Assembly: GCA_021234155.1 (NCBI GenBank)
Contig: JAJEKV010000275.1
Location: forward strand, 64,501 to 128,500
DNA from: Isoetes taiwanensis
Lineage: Eukaryota; Streptophyta; Lycopodiopsida; Isoetales; Isoetaceae
Length of the DNA stretch: 64,000 bases
Direction of reading: 5' to 3'
Below, in pieces: positions 36,744-50,939 of this stretch. Each line of letters begins with the position of its first letter. The first letter of the stretch is position 1. Below the pieces are notes generated by a model. The model searched no databases. It worked only from the letters and a program-made list of their open reading frames with translations, and had not been told where the DNA came from. The position numbers and the translations under genes were made by a program.

Positions 36744-37617
36744 AGGGCCTCGACTTGCCTTTTTTTTTTTTTTTAATTGTTCTTGCCTCCAGCACACCCC
36801 CTGAAGAAGGCACCCCCTGAAGACACCCCCCCTGAAGATACCCTGAGGAAGACACTGGCCTGAGGGCCAATTTTTTTGTAAAAAAAATTGTTTAAATCCT
36901 AAAGACACTGGCCTGAGGGCCTTTTTTTGTAAAAAATCTGCTTTCTATAAAAAGTATTTTGTCTCTATCAAAGTTTTTTTTTTTTTGTCTCTATCAAAGT
37001 TTTTTTGTTTCTCTATCAAATGTTATTTTTGTCTATCTATCAAAATATGAAGTTTGAATTCTTATACAGATCCATTCAGGTTACGCTTGAATGTAACAAA
37101 GGTTTCTATCTCTTTAATTAGTTTCAAACACTAAGCATTTTAATTAGTTTCAGCAGTGCTTGTGAGTAAGCACTGGAACACACGAGCACTTATGCAATAA
37201 ACAACTAGGTGTGAACAGTTATATAGCTTAACAGTAAGCACTGCACCTTAACTGCATGACAGTAAGCATTTGATGACAGCAACACTTCTGCTAGCGTTAA
37301 GCAACTACATACTTAGTAACTATCACTTTGATGACAATAAGCGAGATTCGCCATTAAGACTCATACCGGACTAGCACTTGCAAGCAATTTTTTTTTAAGC
37401 ATTTGATAAGTTTTAAGCATCCCTTGCAGTCAGCATTGAAGTAGATATAAACAATATAGCAAAAACTTATAGACAAGTCTGCATTGAACTACATAAACAA
37501 TATAGCAAAAACATTCTTAAATTAAGATAAAGATGGTACATGAAAAGTGTAGGATTCCTTGGCCTAAATAAATGACAATCAGGCCAATAATCATAAATGT
37601 CTCAGGCTTAATCACAG
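36744..37617. other. 3' flank of the acidic gene, with a CACCCCCTGAAGA minisatellite
   Basis: At 36794-36870 the word ACACCCCCTGAAGA recurs three to four times, followed by a duplicated GACACTGGCCTGAGGGCC (36854 and 36904). T-runs and a duplicated TTTTGTCTCTATCAAAG follow. The remainder is the spacer between two convergent transcription units. Confidence 0.6.
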
Positions 37618-38337
37618 TTATGGAGAATGACAAAGTTCATCACCATAAACCTTCTCTAATTCCTCCTTCACAAAACCCTTAATCGCAATTGTTTTCCAGA
37701 AAGTCTTTCCAAGCATAGCTTCATAAATGCCTATCTGTCTTAGGCCGGGCTTGTGCGTGTGGTGTGTGCTCTTCAACAGTAACTTCATTTTTTCCTCAGT
37801 CTTGGCCTGCAGTATTTCTTCTATCTTTGGGGTGAGTACTGTTAGCACTTCATCACAGACATCCATCTTGAATGCAGGTACCCACAGAAATTTCCAGGGA
37901 CTGCTAAGGTAAGACTTGTATAATGAATCATCAAGAAGCAAAGTCTTACCTTTGAATCTTGGGTATGACTCATATATTTTCCCAAGTGGCTTCATCATGA
38001 CTGGACGGCCTGGGTTTGTTAGGGTGGAAACTGGGTGCGCACACATTTTTCCGTCCCCATACAAATTGAAATCCGATCCCCTCAAATCCGGACATAGACT
38101 TGCAAAGACATCTTCCACATTAGAGAGTTGCATTGATGACCATATACCAACACAACACTTCTGTAACAAAGTCTTCAAGAAGAACACTACTTCTGGTCTA
38201 AATATCACTTTCTTTCTGCTAGTGTATGTCATTGTCAATCCTGCTTTCAAGCGTATGTGTTCATTTGCACCAAATGTTTTTACCAACACACCATTTAAAT
38301 CCAAGACAATGAGTTTATCTTTTCTTTGCCAAATCAA
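37618..38337 (-). CDS. FCP1-like HAD-fold phosphatase domain protein, intact 239-codon ORF
   Basis: The minus-strand ORF runs ATG 38337 to TGA 37618 in one exon. It shows the FCP1/SCP layout: motif I KLIVLDLNGVLVKT near residues 8-21, RPEVVFFLKTLLQKC near 47-61, motif II WSSMQLSNVEDVF, a LTNPGRPVMMKPLGKIY region supplying the conserved Lys, and motif III KGKTLLLDDSLYK. FCP1-type enzymes dephosphorylate serine residues such as those of the RNA polymerase II tail. The second Asp of the DxDx catalytic signature is Asn here (DLNG). That residue is the usual acid/base, so activity may be altered or lost, though plant FCP1-like proteins with DLNG/DVNG exist. The C-terminal third is lysine-rich. It is the only undamaged gene in the 21.6-40.5 kb segment, convergent with the acidic gene. 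Confidence 0.75.
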   Translation of the reverse strand: MIWQRKDKLIVLDLNGVLVKTFGANEHIRLKAGLTMTYTSRKKVIFRPEVVFFLKTLLQKCCVGIWSSMQLSNVEDVFASLCPDLRGSDFNLYGDGKMCAHPVSTLTNPGRPVMMKPLGKIYESYPRFKGKTLLLDDSLYKSYLSSPWKFLWVPAFKMDVCDEVLTVLTPKIEEILQAKTEEKMKLLLKSTHHTHKPGLRQIGIYEAMLGKTFWKTIAIKGFVKEELEKVYGDELCHSP

Positions 38338-38540
38338 TATTTAGTGCGTTGGAACATCACGAATACCTACACAACGGGAATTACTACATGAATAAATAGA
38401 TGAAGATGAAATGAAAAATGGGTTGAATGTGGAAACCTTTCTGTATCAACAGCAGGATTCTCTGACCTAACAGAATCAACTTTTAAGCAACACTATTTCT
38501 GGGCTTGCCCAGCAATGCCCACACTGACTTTCCGGGTTTA

Positions 38541-40321
38541 TTAAGGGCAAAGAATCACTTGTTGAAGATCGGGCTCACCGAAACTTGAGGGCCTGATTAC
38601 GCATTTTCTTGAACACACTTCGATAGGTGTGGTGTCATGATTGAGCCCCTTCCTCGCATCTTTTGCATAGCTACTTCTTGTTCTCTTTCTTGTAGCCCGA
38701 ACAACATCTTTGCTATCCTCCAGCTTATCCCTCTTTGTTCTTCGCCCCTTTCCTTTTGGCAAATATTCACCCAAGTTGCCCTCATCCGATGGAATTATTC
38801 CCTCAACTTCCTTAGGTGCTTGATTATTGTACAATCGGGTTCATTGTTTTTTTTCCAACCGGTGCTGTGTTTTCTGACTTCTTCTATAGCTTCTTGGACG
38901 GCTTCTTGGATCGGTGATGGTGGTTCTGTTTATTTGCATTCAAATCGGTCCACAATTGACTGTACTCTATAGGACTTTGCATGTGTTGTGCATCTTCAAA
39001 TGGCACCATTGTCCTTCTTTGAACCCCTCAAGGGTGAGACCTCAATTGCGCGGGGACGGATTAACACATCCTTTTTTGGTGTACTATTTGAAGCACCTGC
39101 AACATGGCCAAAACCTAGCTCGTCAAATACACCCTCTGCACCTTTCGTGGCAACCATGAATACATTGTCCTCCTCTCAACAATGAACAACAAGCTATATG
39201 ATACTCATGTTGGCAATTCATTGCTAAACTTAACCCCGTAAGCTTTAGTGAATTCGGACCACATCTTTGAACATGTATAAAATGGATCTTCCGCTAACAA
39301 CTTATCTCGTATAATAGTAGAGATGCTAAATGTTGCGGGAGTATCCATTTTCAGCTTCCCACAAATTGTTTAGAATTGCGTAAGTCTCATTCTTCTTCGA
39401 GAACTTTTAACTCCTCCTCAAGTTTGAGTTTACATTTGACCTTGCTCATTAACGGATGTAGGGTTCATTGCTTTTTGTACCTTGTTCTGTGCCAAGTTTC
39501 CATCCGGACGGTCTGCTCCAAATCTTTAATTTACGCCTCCAACTCCGCGGTTTGGATTAAGCTTGAACTCCTCTGTTTTGTAGCCAAATCATTTGTGGCT
39601 TTGTCTTTAAACCTGTTCTCGGCCTCTTCCAACATCATTTTACGTAATTGAGAGGCCTTCTCATTGCCTTTCAGCTCACTTCCCTTCGCTTCCAGTTCTT
39701 TGTGATAAGTAAAACTGATTTTCCAATCTCTGTCTTTCGCATTCTCTAAGGTTTTATGTTTTCATCACATGCACTGATCTCATTTGATCCAGCTGCCACC
39801 TTTGGCTTTGCCTTCATTTCAGTTTTCCTAACATGTGTTACAACATCTGCCTCTGTTTTTATTTGTCTATTGTTGTGGTATCTTTCGCATTGCACATCAA
39901 ATGCAGCCCAGTTTACTTTGTGTTCCTCAGGTGCAACTATTGATCTAGTGCAATTTTCAAACGCAAAAGCAAGGGCCAGTTACTTTCTTACTTCTTTGTT
40001 GTGACAATTCTTGTAGATTTTTTGGCAGAGTGTTTCCAACTTCTCTTGAAGATGCTCCTTTGCACAGTGCCATTTTATCTTTCTCTTGTTCAACTTCTTT
40101 GTCCAAACAGAATCCCAATCTCGATCCGTGACATTATTTTCCAACCAAGTTTCTTCCTCGTGGGGCTTCACCCCCGAATTGCACAGACCTTTGATGCTGT
40201 GAAAATCATCCGCGCTCCATGCCTCCATCATCAACAGTGAAACACTGATCTGAGTTTTCACGCCCAGGGGAAAAGGAGGGAGAAGGGTGTGACTGGCTTC
40301 GACGTCCGCGAGTTTCAGCAC
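38541..40321 (-). pseudogene. Decayed coiled-coil / basic nuclear-like protein gene
   Basis: Minus-strand reading from ATG 40321 gives WSADDFHSIKGLCNSG and a W/K-rich segment ending KNCHNKEVRK. A stop at about 39980 interrupts it, but the same frame goes on (LALAFAFENC, NWAAFDVQCERYHNN). Beyond a stop near 39745, a Lys/Glu-rich heptad-like part follows (ELEAKGSELKGNEKASQLRK, LEEAENRFKD). Further down come GVFDELGFGHVAGAS near 39110, then an open frame 38834-38541 with a bipartite basic stretch (KGKGRRTKRDK, RATRKRTRSSYAK) resembling a nuclear localisation signal. Three or more stops or shifts break it. It lies upstream of the FCP1-like ORF on the same strand. I do not recognise the family. 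Confidence 0.5.
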
Positions 40322-40376
40322 TTAAAGTGCTTAAACGCTTCGCCAAAAGTTGTACCCCACTAGCGATTTTACACCC

Positions 40377-40419
40377 AAAACTAGCGAGCCATACTACAAT
40401 TGCAACTACAATGTAAAAA
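40377..40419 (+). repeat. Edge motif, right copy
   Basis: AAAACTAGCGAGCCATACTA followed by CAATTGCAACTACAATGTAAAAA. Direct match to 21625-21667. Confidence 0.8.
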
Positions 40420-40505
40420 GAAAGCAGGGACCATACTACAATTACGACTATAGTGTAAGAACCAGGAGCCAAGCCATATTACAATTGCAACTACATTGTA
40501 GGGCT
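40420..40505 (+). repeat. Two further diverged units of the edge motif
   Basis: CAGGGACCATACTACAATTA with ACTATAGTGTAAGAACC, and CCATATTACAATTGCAACTA with CATTGTA. They repeat the CATACTACAATTGCAACTAC theme every 40-50 bp, as subterminal repeats do. Confidence 0.7.
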
Positions 40506-43334
40506 GAACCATTATAAATGTTTACTAATGTATGGATTATGGTGGTTCTTATGTCTATTGTTTAGATTTGCTACATTGGCGTCTTTATTTTATCTATTGT
40601 CTGGACTGGATCGAGGTACCTAAGCTCTTTTCTTTTGTTCTTAAATTATTATATACTATTATTAATATTAATAGTGCATGTACTTGCAATATGCTACAAT
40701 TGAAGTGCTTTGCATGTTCTACCTCATGAGTTCAATTATACATTTACGTTTCAAAAGCTTAGGTGCATATGGTGAAGTACAATATTTCAGGTTATTGAAT
40801 TTGTTGCCGAATAGAGGTGCTAAATATCTTGCAAACAATGCTGATTGTCAGTCCAATTTCATGCGATTTAATCCTCTAGTGACATTTTTCAACAAGTGTC
40901 GAGGTTGATTTGCCAGCTTTGAGAGGGTTTTCTTAACAATTCTTTCGTAGAAGATTAATTGGAACACATTATTTTAATCTTAAGCTAAAGCTGCATTTAT
41001 TGATATGCTATATAAACTTTATATGTTGATGAAGTTGCATTATTTGAAGTGCAAGGTTGATTGACACGCATTATACTTATACTTGTCCAACATGCCACTC
41101 ATAGTGTTATGAAGGATGATTGAGAATAATGGTCGACTCCGACAATGCACTAAAATCTGCAAGTGTGTATATTGATCTCCTGAATTGAATGCAAGAGACA
41201 TGTGATGTGCATAATGTATAGAAATTGCATTGGTTTTTATCATCCTCATAGAGAATAGTTTATGGGATCCAATACAAGGAATACAGTAAGCTCTTTACTA
41301 TGTAGAATACAAAAGCACTTGATAGTAATGAGTCTACTGAGAAATAGACACAAATCAAAGCCTCTGCCTTGAGCGCAATAGTGCACGCTAGACTAGCACC
41401 TCTAGAGTGTAATATACTAGAGCGACCACTTGAGGTGTCTGTAAAAACTCTTTAATGGATTAAGATACCATAGATGAAGCAGTATACCTCGATTTATTGG
41501 CCATAAAGCTGGGAACTATATAATGTTCATTTAACAACACTAAAAGATTTTAAATTCCCTTCGCTCATCATCCCACCATCATGTTTCGATTCTCAGCCTT
41601 TGTGCACTCGTGCAAATGATGATTAGGTGACATTTTATGTAATAATGGATATGCTTGTGGCCCATGGGAGGGTGAGTTAGTTTTTCAATGACTCAAATTA
41701 AGACACATGGGCTGCCCGAATAGATTGATACATGCTTTTGGATAAAAGATTTACGACGTACTGGTTGGAAGAAGTGAGATATAAATTGATAGAAGTTAGT
41801 ATAGCTTGTTGTTGGGTTGTAGCTAGAGAGAAATATCTACCAAAGTTGACTTATACAAAAGGGGGAATACTCTGTGCATGCACAACGTGGCCAAAAGAAC
41901 CCTTGTATACGTTTTTCGAAAGGCAAATTTGACCCCTTTTATACAATATTTATCCCAAGTCGTGGCCAAAGCGCCCCCAACTCCTAAGTATACGTATAGA
42001 ACTTGGTCGAAAAAAAAAACCCTTCGAAACGTGAACCCCTCTTTGATAAGAAGCGAAAAGGGTAAATGGAATGCAAGGGCTATAGGTTAAGCACACATTC
42101 TTGCAAATGGAGTGTAGATAGGTTAGCATAGAATATATGCATGAGGATGCAATCTTTAATAAGAACACATATGGACTTGAGTTAATTGTTTGACTAAAGG
42201 AAAATGAACCATTTGGCACATTGGGATAAGGTTCGGATTGAGTTTCAACTTGGCATGGATTTTAGAAAGATGCAGTTCTTGAACAATTGGAATAATAAAG
42301 CTTTTAGTGGCATGGACGAGGAATATGAAATATTAGAAGCCATAGGTAAGCAATTTATTCTCAAACATTGGCATGGATTGACATTGAGATGCAACCTAGG
42401 TACTTTTGAGGGTTCGCCGTGACATCAGATTGAGTTTATACGAATGTGATTGGGCCAAAAACACCATGATAATCTTATGGAGGCTTCTGATGTGTGCTAT
42501 GGCGTAAATTAACTTTGGCATAAAATGGACCCGAAGGATTTACTTATAATAAAGGGGATATGCCATCTGCATTCATAAGGGTGGCCAAAAACACCCCTGG
42601 TATACTGACTTTTGAAAGTTAATTTAACCCCTAAAATATATAATTTATCCCAAATAGTGAAGAAAGAAACCTCCTAATGGTAATTGTACTTACAAAAAAT
42701 GGGCGAAAAAGGCTCCTATAGATCAATGCGCATGTTCTTACGCCCAACAAATGTGAATCCCCAAGAAATTGGATCTGTTAATAAGAAAAACGATAGCTAG
42801 TGGATTCAATAGATTAAATGATATGATATGTCATGTTTTATGGAAGAATGGTCTTAGGGTAAGCTTTGCTTAAGGGCAAACGCTATTATCTCTATTTTCT
42901 GATTGAAATGCATACACCGATGTGACTGCAAGGCTCACTTTGCAAGATGCTTAACATGCCTAGAGTGTAATTTTGATATTTAGGCATATATAAATATTGT
43001 AATGATTATCATATATGTTTTTAGTCATTGCATCATCGTTATCTTGGCATTTTGATATCTCTTAGATCCTTCGGGGTTGGACTTTCAAGTTTGCGGGTCT
43101 GAATTGTATCGTCAATGCCCATGTTCATCTGTGTTCTCTGTATTCTTGTGTTATGTGACACCAGGCATAGTTCTCTTGGCAAGAATGATGTGTAACCTCA
43201 TTAATTCCAGGGTAAGAGGTCCTCTAGGTCAGACTTTGGTTGGAAGGGTATGTGCATATGGGATTCACCCCCACAACTCATGTACAAAGCTCGAATGGTG
43301 GGCTAGATGAGCATTTTTCTTCAACAGGGGCTAG
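40506..43334. other. Unassigned AT-rich sequence with a diverged 200-bp internal duplication
   Basis: The stretch 41870-42100 (GTGGCCAAAAGAACCC...TTATCCCAAGT...) recurs, much changed, at 42575-42760 (GTGGCCAAAAACACCC...TTATCCCAAAT...). No gene domain recognised. Confidence 0.4.
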
Positions 43335-44113
43335 AGAGGCTAGTTGTTTTCATTGTTCTAGAGCTATGCATCATGATGGTTTGATCTCTTTGACTATGTC
43401 TTTGCTTCTGATGCTCATGTTATTGTATTTTATTTGATCATGTCATCAGTGTCGAGCACTTTACTCACATATGATCTCCTATCTTTATGCTTATGCTCGG
43501 GTTCCAAGAATCCAAAGGTATTCCATCCATGCAAATAGCTAATGTACTCCCACTTAGTCACAAGGACTAATCTTTGGTGCAAGTAGTCAATGAGCAAGGT
43601 GATGCTTGGGCTAGCGGCAATGGTGTAGTCGAGAATCGTGATTGAGCATTAGAAGCTTTAGTGGAATTGCTAAACTAAAATTTATATATATCGAGGATAA
43701 TTTTCCTCTAAGATGTTGTATACGCTAGGGATATATTTTTATAAACTTGTTATATCATTGATCTTGATTGTAATGAAAAAGAAGATTCAATTCAGCATTA
43801 GCATTGTAATGTATAAATAAGGTCCTGAGTTGCTAAAAAGGCCAAGTTAAGTGCATCACATATATCAGATTGGATCCTTGGTTATTGACATGGTGGATTA
43901 ATATCAAATTGAAGTTTTGGGTGGATTTCTTTCAGACAATTTGGAGATGGTGTCCTCAGGAGGATCAGTATTCAGGGGCTTTGTTTTTATTGGAAAACTT
44001 GAGTCATTTATTCATCATACATATCTCTGGAACACATGTATCACAATGTCAATTGAACTTGAGTCATTTATTCATCATACATATCTCTAGCACAACACAT
44101 GTATCACAGGATG
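43335..44113 (+). repeat. Dispersed repeat, copy B
   Basis: Inverted partner of 476-1195. It runs from the words CATTGTTCTAGAGCTATGCA to ACACATGTATCACA. At its right end the 60-bp block starting AACTTGAGTCATTTATTCAT is present twice (43996-44055 and 44056-44113), while copy A has it once. Confidence 0.65.
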
Positions 44114-44955
44114 AATCCACTCCAGGTTGTGATATCTTATGCAAGGAGCTGCTTGGTGTGATTGTATATTACATATTGCCAATCTTGGACCTGTGACCTC
44201 AGGGAAATGAACTTTATAGTTACCATTACTAAACTGATGTCGGTCAAACTCGATCGGGTTTGGCAAGTTTAAGATCTTACCACTGGATCATGCCCCAAAG
44301 GGCAAAAATTTGGACTTCTTCTCGATTTGTAGGTGCTAATCTTCTCTAAAGGCTTTGTGATTTGGCATGAAAGTATTACAAGGAAGATTTCTCCACGTAA
44401 GCAACAGAAGCAACTCTTGATGATGCTGAGGTATAGATTTTCTTCTATTATGTTTGGTGATATGGGCAAGATTAACTATGTGTCTTTGCTATAATAAGTT
44501 CATACCATGTTTTGAGTGAGCCTCAAATAGCATTGGCATCTGTAGATCTAATAAGATGAAGGAGTCAAGCTTAGGTAGACAGTACTTGTCTTGAATAAGC
44601 CATAATTGTTGCATTATTTAACCACGTCAATAAAGTTAAAATTAGGTGCCATGAGATGTATTTGTAAAAGCTTTGACAAGGGAAAGCAGATTTAATTAGA
44701 TTTAGTTTTATAATCGATCCATGAGTACATGAATTGAATTTGAAGGGGAGACTATGGCGATCCTAATCTAATATAATATAATAGAATTCTTAACATTTAC
44801 GAAGATCATTAAGCCATGGGACTCACACAATCGATTAATACAACCCAAAACATCAACAAATGTAATAAAAATGATACAAAGCATAGGCAAATGGCCAGAG
44901 GAAACTAGGACTTGGTCCGAAGACCAGACAATCAAATGAGACTTTGAATTATATA
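44114..44955. other. Unassigned sequence
   Basis: Nothing recognised on either strand. Confidence 0.4.
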
Positions 44956-47960
<3,005 letters not shown>

Positions 47961-48520
47961 TTCTGATAAGCAGATATCTAAACATAACCAATAGGCAGTG
48001 GTCTAAAATAATTGTTGTATCTCCACAATAAACTGCCCTTTTTTGGAGCCACGCTTCTCTCATTTTGCATACCTCCTCCCTACATTTACAAACATGGAGA
48101 TATGGCATGCATGTAGAATAAAATCTAAAAAACAAGGGTTAGTTTTGAGGAAAGTGCATTGCATATCAATCTTCTTCCAACATGTACATAGTGAATCCTT
48201 TATCCAAAAGCATGTACCAATCAATTCATGGTAGTCTATATGTCTCAACTTGAATTAGTAGAAAACCCCCCCTCAAAAGAACGATTGATGCAGCCTCCGA
48301 ACTTTGGCCTCCTTTGTGTTTGTTGATAATTTGCGAGTATTATTAATAACATCATCAATTTAAGCCATATTAACATAAATATTACTCTCCACGACATATG
48401 TGACCATTAATTGTTTATGAGCGGTTTCGCTTAGTGGACCACTTCGTCTGCTAGGTTTTTAGTCCCATTGATCTATATGATGATATATAACAACATAGAC
48501 AATTGGGTCGGGTTATGTTA
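47961..48520. other. Unassigned sequence between two LINE remnants
   Basis: No domain recognised. Confidence 0.4.
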
Positions 48521-50934
48521 TTGGAGACTTTAATGCAACACGGGGATAGAACAACTCACGAAGTTTGACCCCTTGGGAAAGGACTTGTTACAGTTTTGCG
48601 TTCTTGCAAAGACTACTTGGCCATGGGCATCAGATGACATGGTCATGCGCTATGGCAAGCACTTGCTTCAGATGTGCAACATCTTTGACTTGGCCATCTG
48701 CAATGGTCTAGCGCACTGGCCATCCTCTGCTAGCTATCCTTGTAGGCAGGAGAACTAGGGAGGTGGCTCTAGTGTCATAGATTACGTGTTGATAACTGAA
48801 ATAGGATCTGCTCCTGGTCACTCACCTTTGCATTGGCACAGAATGTGAATGAAGAAGTGGATTCAGGTCATCAACCACTTTGTGGATTGGCATATTGTTT
48901 AATTCCTTGTGCTCCAATCCCTTGGTTGCACTTGGATTATGACCACACATAAACTTATACCCAGTCACAACTGACCTAGATGGAATTCTGTAGATTCCCA
49001 CGCTACAACAACAGACTGACTGACTAGCTATACTTGTGGGCAGAAGAACTAGTGAGGTGGCTCCAGTGTCATAGATTACGTGCTAGTAGCCGAAACATAA
49101 TCTACACCTGGTCACTCACCTTTGCATTGGCATAGACAGTTCAAATCCCCTATGCTTCAATACCTCGCCTGCACTTGGAGTATGACCATGCAAAGACTTT
49201 TGCCCAGATGCTCAAAACCGACCTACCGGGAATTTTGCAACTTCCCATGCTACAACAACAGACTGGCCAGTTGGTCAATGTGCTTATGTCTAGTGCAGAG
49301 AACTAGCTTTGATAGGTCATCGGCCCTGCTTTTCGCCCCCTTGCAATCAAATAGTACAACACTTTTCTCAAGAGTAGAAAGCCAATTACATTGTGGAGAA
49401 TCAGAGGAATTTTTTTTTGTCTCCTGTACCGTCGTCCTAGGATATGCTGGCAAAGAGTACTAAAGAAGCATTTGCAGCCTATGGGAAATATCACTTTAAA
49501 GCAATTGGTATAATACTTACAACATCTCCATGATCCTCTTGGGGTTCGAGCAGCAATATCCCCACAGATGAGTCCAACACTAGTAATCACAAAGGCATGG
49601 GTCTCCCAGGGCTTACAGCGTCTCGCCAATGGCAAGGCGTCAGACTTGGATGGCATGCATGTAGAGCTGCTCAAATGGGCAGGGCCATCGATAGTGCCCA
49701 TCCTAACTTCATCGTTCCACATGGCATTACAGAAAGGCTTTCCTCCATTGTAGAATACTAGCAAGGTAGTTCCCATCTATAAGACTGGAGATCCTCATAG
49801 CCCAGCCAATTACCAGACAAACATGGTCATTTTGCTCTTTGCAAAATTGTTGGCTGGCATTCTCAAGCAACAATTGACGATAGATCATCAGGCAATTCAT
49901 ATACTCCAATGATGCGGGCCTCTTAACCTATACCTTGGATAACAGGTAGCACCATCTGGTTGCCCTGGATACTTTCAAGCTGGGCTACTAGGATGCAGGT
50001 TAATTTAGCCAAGACTGAGGCACTGCTCGTCTCATCCTCATGCCATCCAAGCTCCCTTTCATTTATCACGGGGAAAATGTGGAGGTGGCATCCACCTATA
50101 AGTATTTGGGAATAGAGTTTCCTTCTGTCACATATACTGGGACACTCTATCTGGTTATGAGTGACAGCGGACTGGCTAGAAGGCGGTGTATGCAATGAAA
50201 AACAATATAGTTACAAGATAGAGCTATATGATTGGGGCTCAATGGTATCTCTTACCACTTGAAACGACCTGAAGCAAGTGCAGAAAGCCTTCCTAGCTCA
50301 AGCACTTGGGGTAAAATCCATGGTCGCATATCAGATTCTTTTGCAGAAGACATGTTTCTTGCCCCTTCAGAGGGTGCTCTCGACTTCCATATTATCTACT
50401 TTCAGAGGTAGTCAGTATGGGCAACGATCATCTCCTCAACCTTGCTTATACAATAACAATAGGTCTGCAATGCCTCAAGGTCTATTGAAAGGAAAGACGA
50501 GCTCAGTGGTTCTCCTGATAGAATGTGCAGGAGCACAGATGCATACAAATACAAACTGAAGAAGATCACCATCACTTGAGGCGATATCTTGATGCTTGCT
50601 TCCTCAGCAAGCTTTGCGATGTTGCTGCCCTAGAATAGGTCAAGAAGGCACACTACCAGTGCTAGATCAATTCCATGTTTACACAGTGTCCACAACGCTA
50701 CCTACATACACATATACATGTAAAGAAACACAATTTGATAGCTTCAATTCGCATAAACCATATTGCCTCCGACTTGAGATATGCAGATGGATTCAGGAGG
50801 CGTGCAAGGACATAGATTGTTAGTGTTGCCAACGGGGAGTCATTCAGGATGAATGTCATACTCTTCAGAATTGTCTGGCATTCGATCACATCCAGACAAG
50901 CTATGCTGAGTTGGTCCTACCTAGCCAGCTCCTC
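48521..50934 (+). mobile_element. Older LINE remnant, plus strand
   Basis: Plus-strand reading in broken frames gives VIGDFNATRG (endonuclease) at 48521, HLLQMCNIFDLAICNGL near 48655, GGGSSVIDYVL near 48760, then the reverse transcriptase entry LQRLANGKASDLDGMHVELL near 49610, VPIYKTGDPHSPANYQ near 49770 and a C-terminal QKAFLAQALGV segment near 50278. Many stops interrupt it. The LINE type resembles the minus-strand copy at 45-48 kb, but it is much more decayed. The right part was interrupted by the Ty3/gypsy insertion at 50935, and possible continuation is seen from 56728. Confidence 0.7.
48729..49270 (+). repeat. Tandem duplication of about 290 bp in the LINE remnant
   Basis: CTAGCTATCCTTGTAGGCAG to ACAACAACAGACTGACTGA (48729-49022) is followed by CTAGCTATACTTGTGGGCAG to ACAACAACAGACTGG (49023-49266), diverged by roughly a fifth. 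It includes the endonuclease GGGSSVIDYVL words twice. Confidence 0.8.
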
Positions 50935-50939
50935 CATGT
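50935..50939 (+). repeat. Target site duplication CATGT, left
   Basis: Identical to 56728-56732 and abutting the LTR edges. Confidence 0.85.

Larger units (their letters stand above)
21600..40520. mobile_element. Candidate multi-gene DNA transposon, inflated by an internal repeat array
   Basis: A 43-bp motif (see 21625 and 40377) occurs at both edges of this segment, which separates the two CAT copies. Between the edges are a decayed transposase-like gene (+), an acidic-protein gene (+), an FCP1-like ORF (-) and a decayed coiled-coil ORF (-). Removing the 11.8-kb GAA-bounded array leaves about 7.1 kb, a common size for an autonomous DNA transposon. Target duplications were not resolved and the edge motifs align better as direct than as inverted repeats, so the exact ends are uncertain. 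The alternative is several unrelated insertions that share a small repeat family. Confidence 0.45.

Noticed and set aside
37727-38344. Plus-strand open frames opposite the FCP1-like ORF
   Set aside because: Shadows of the minus-strand gene. No domains.
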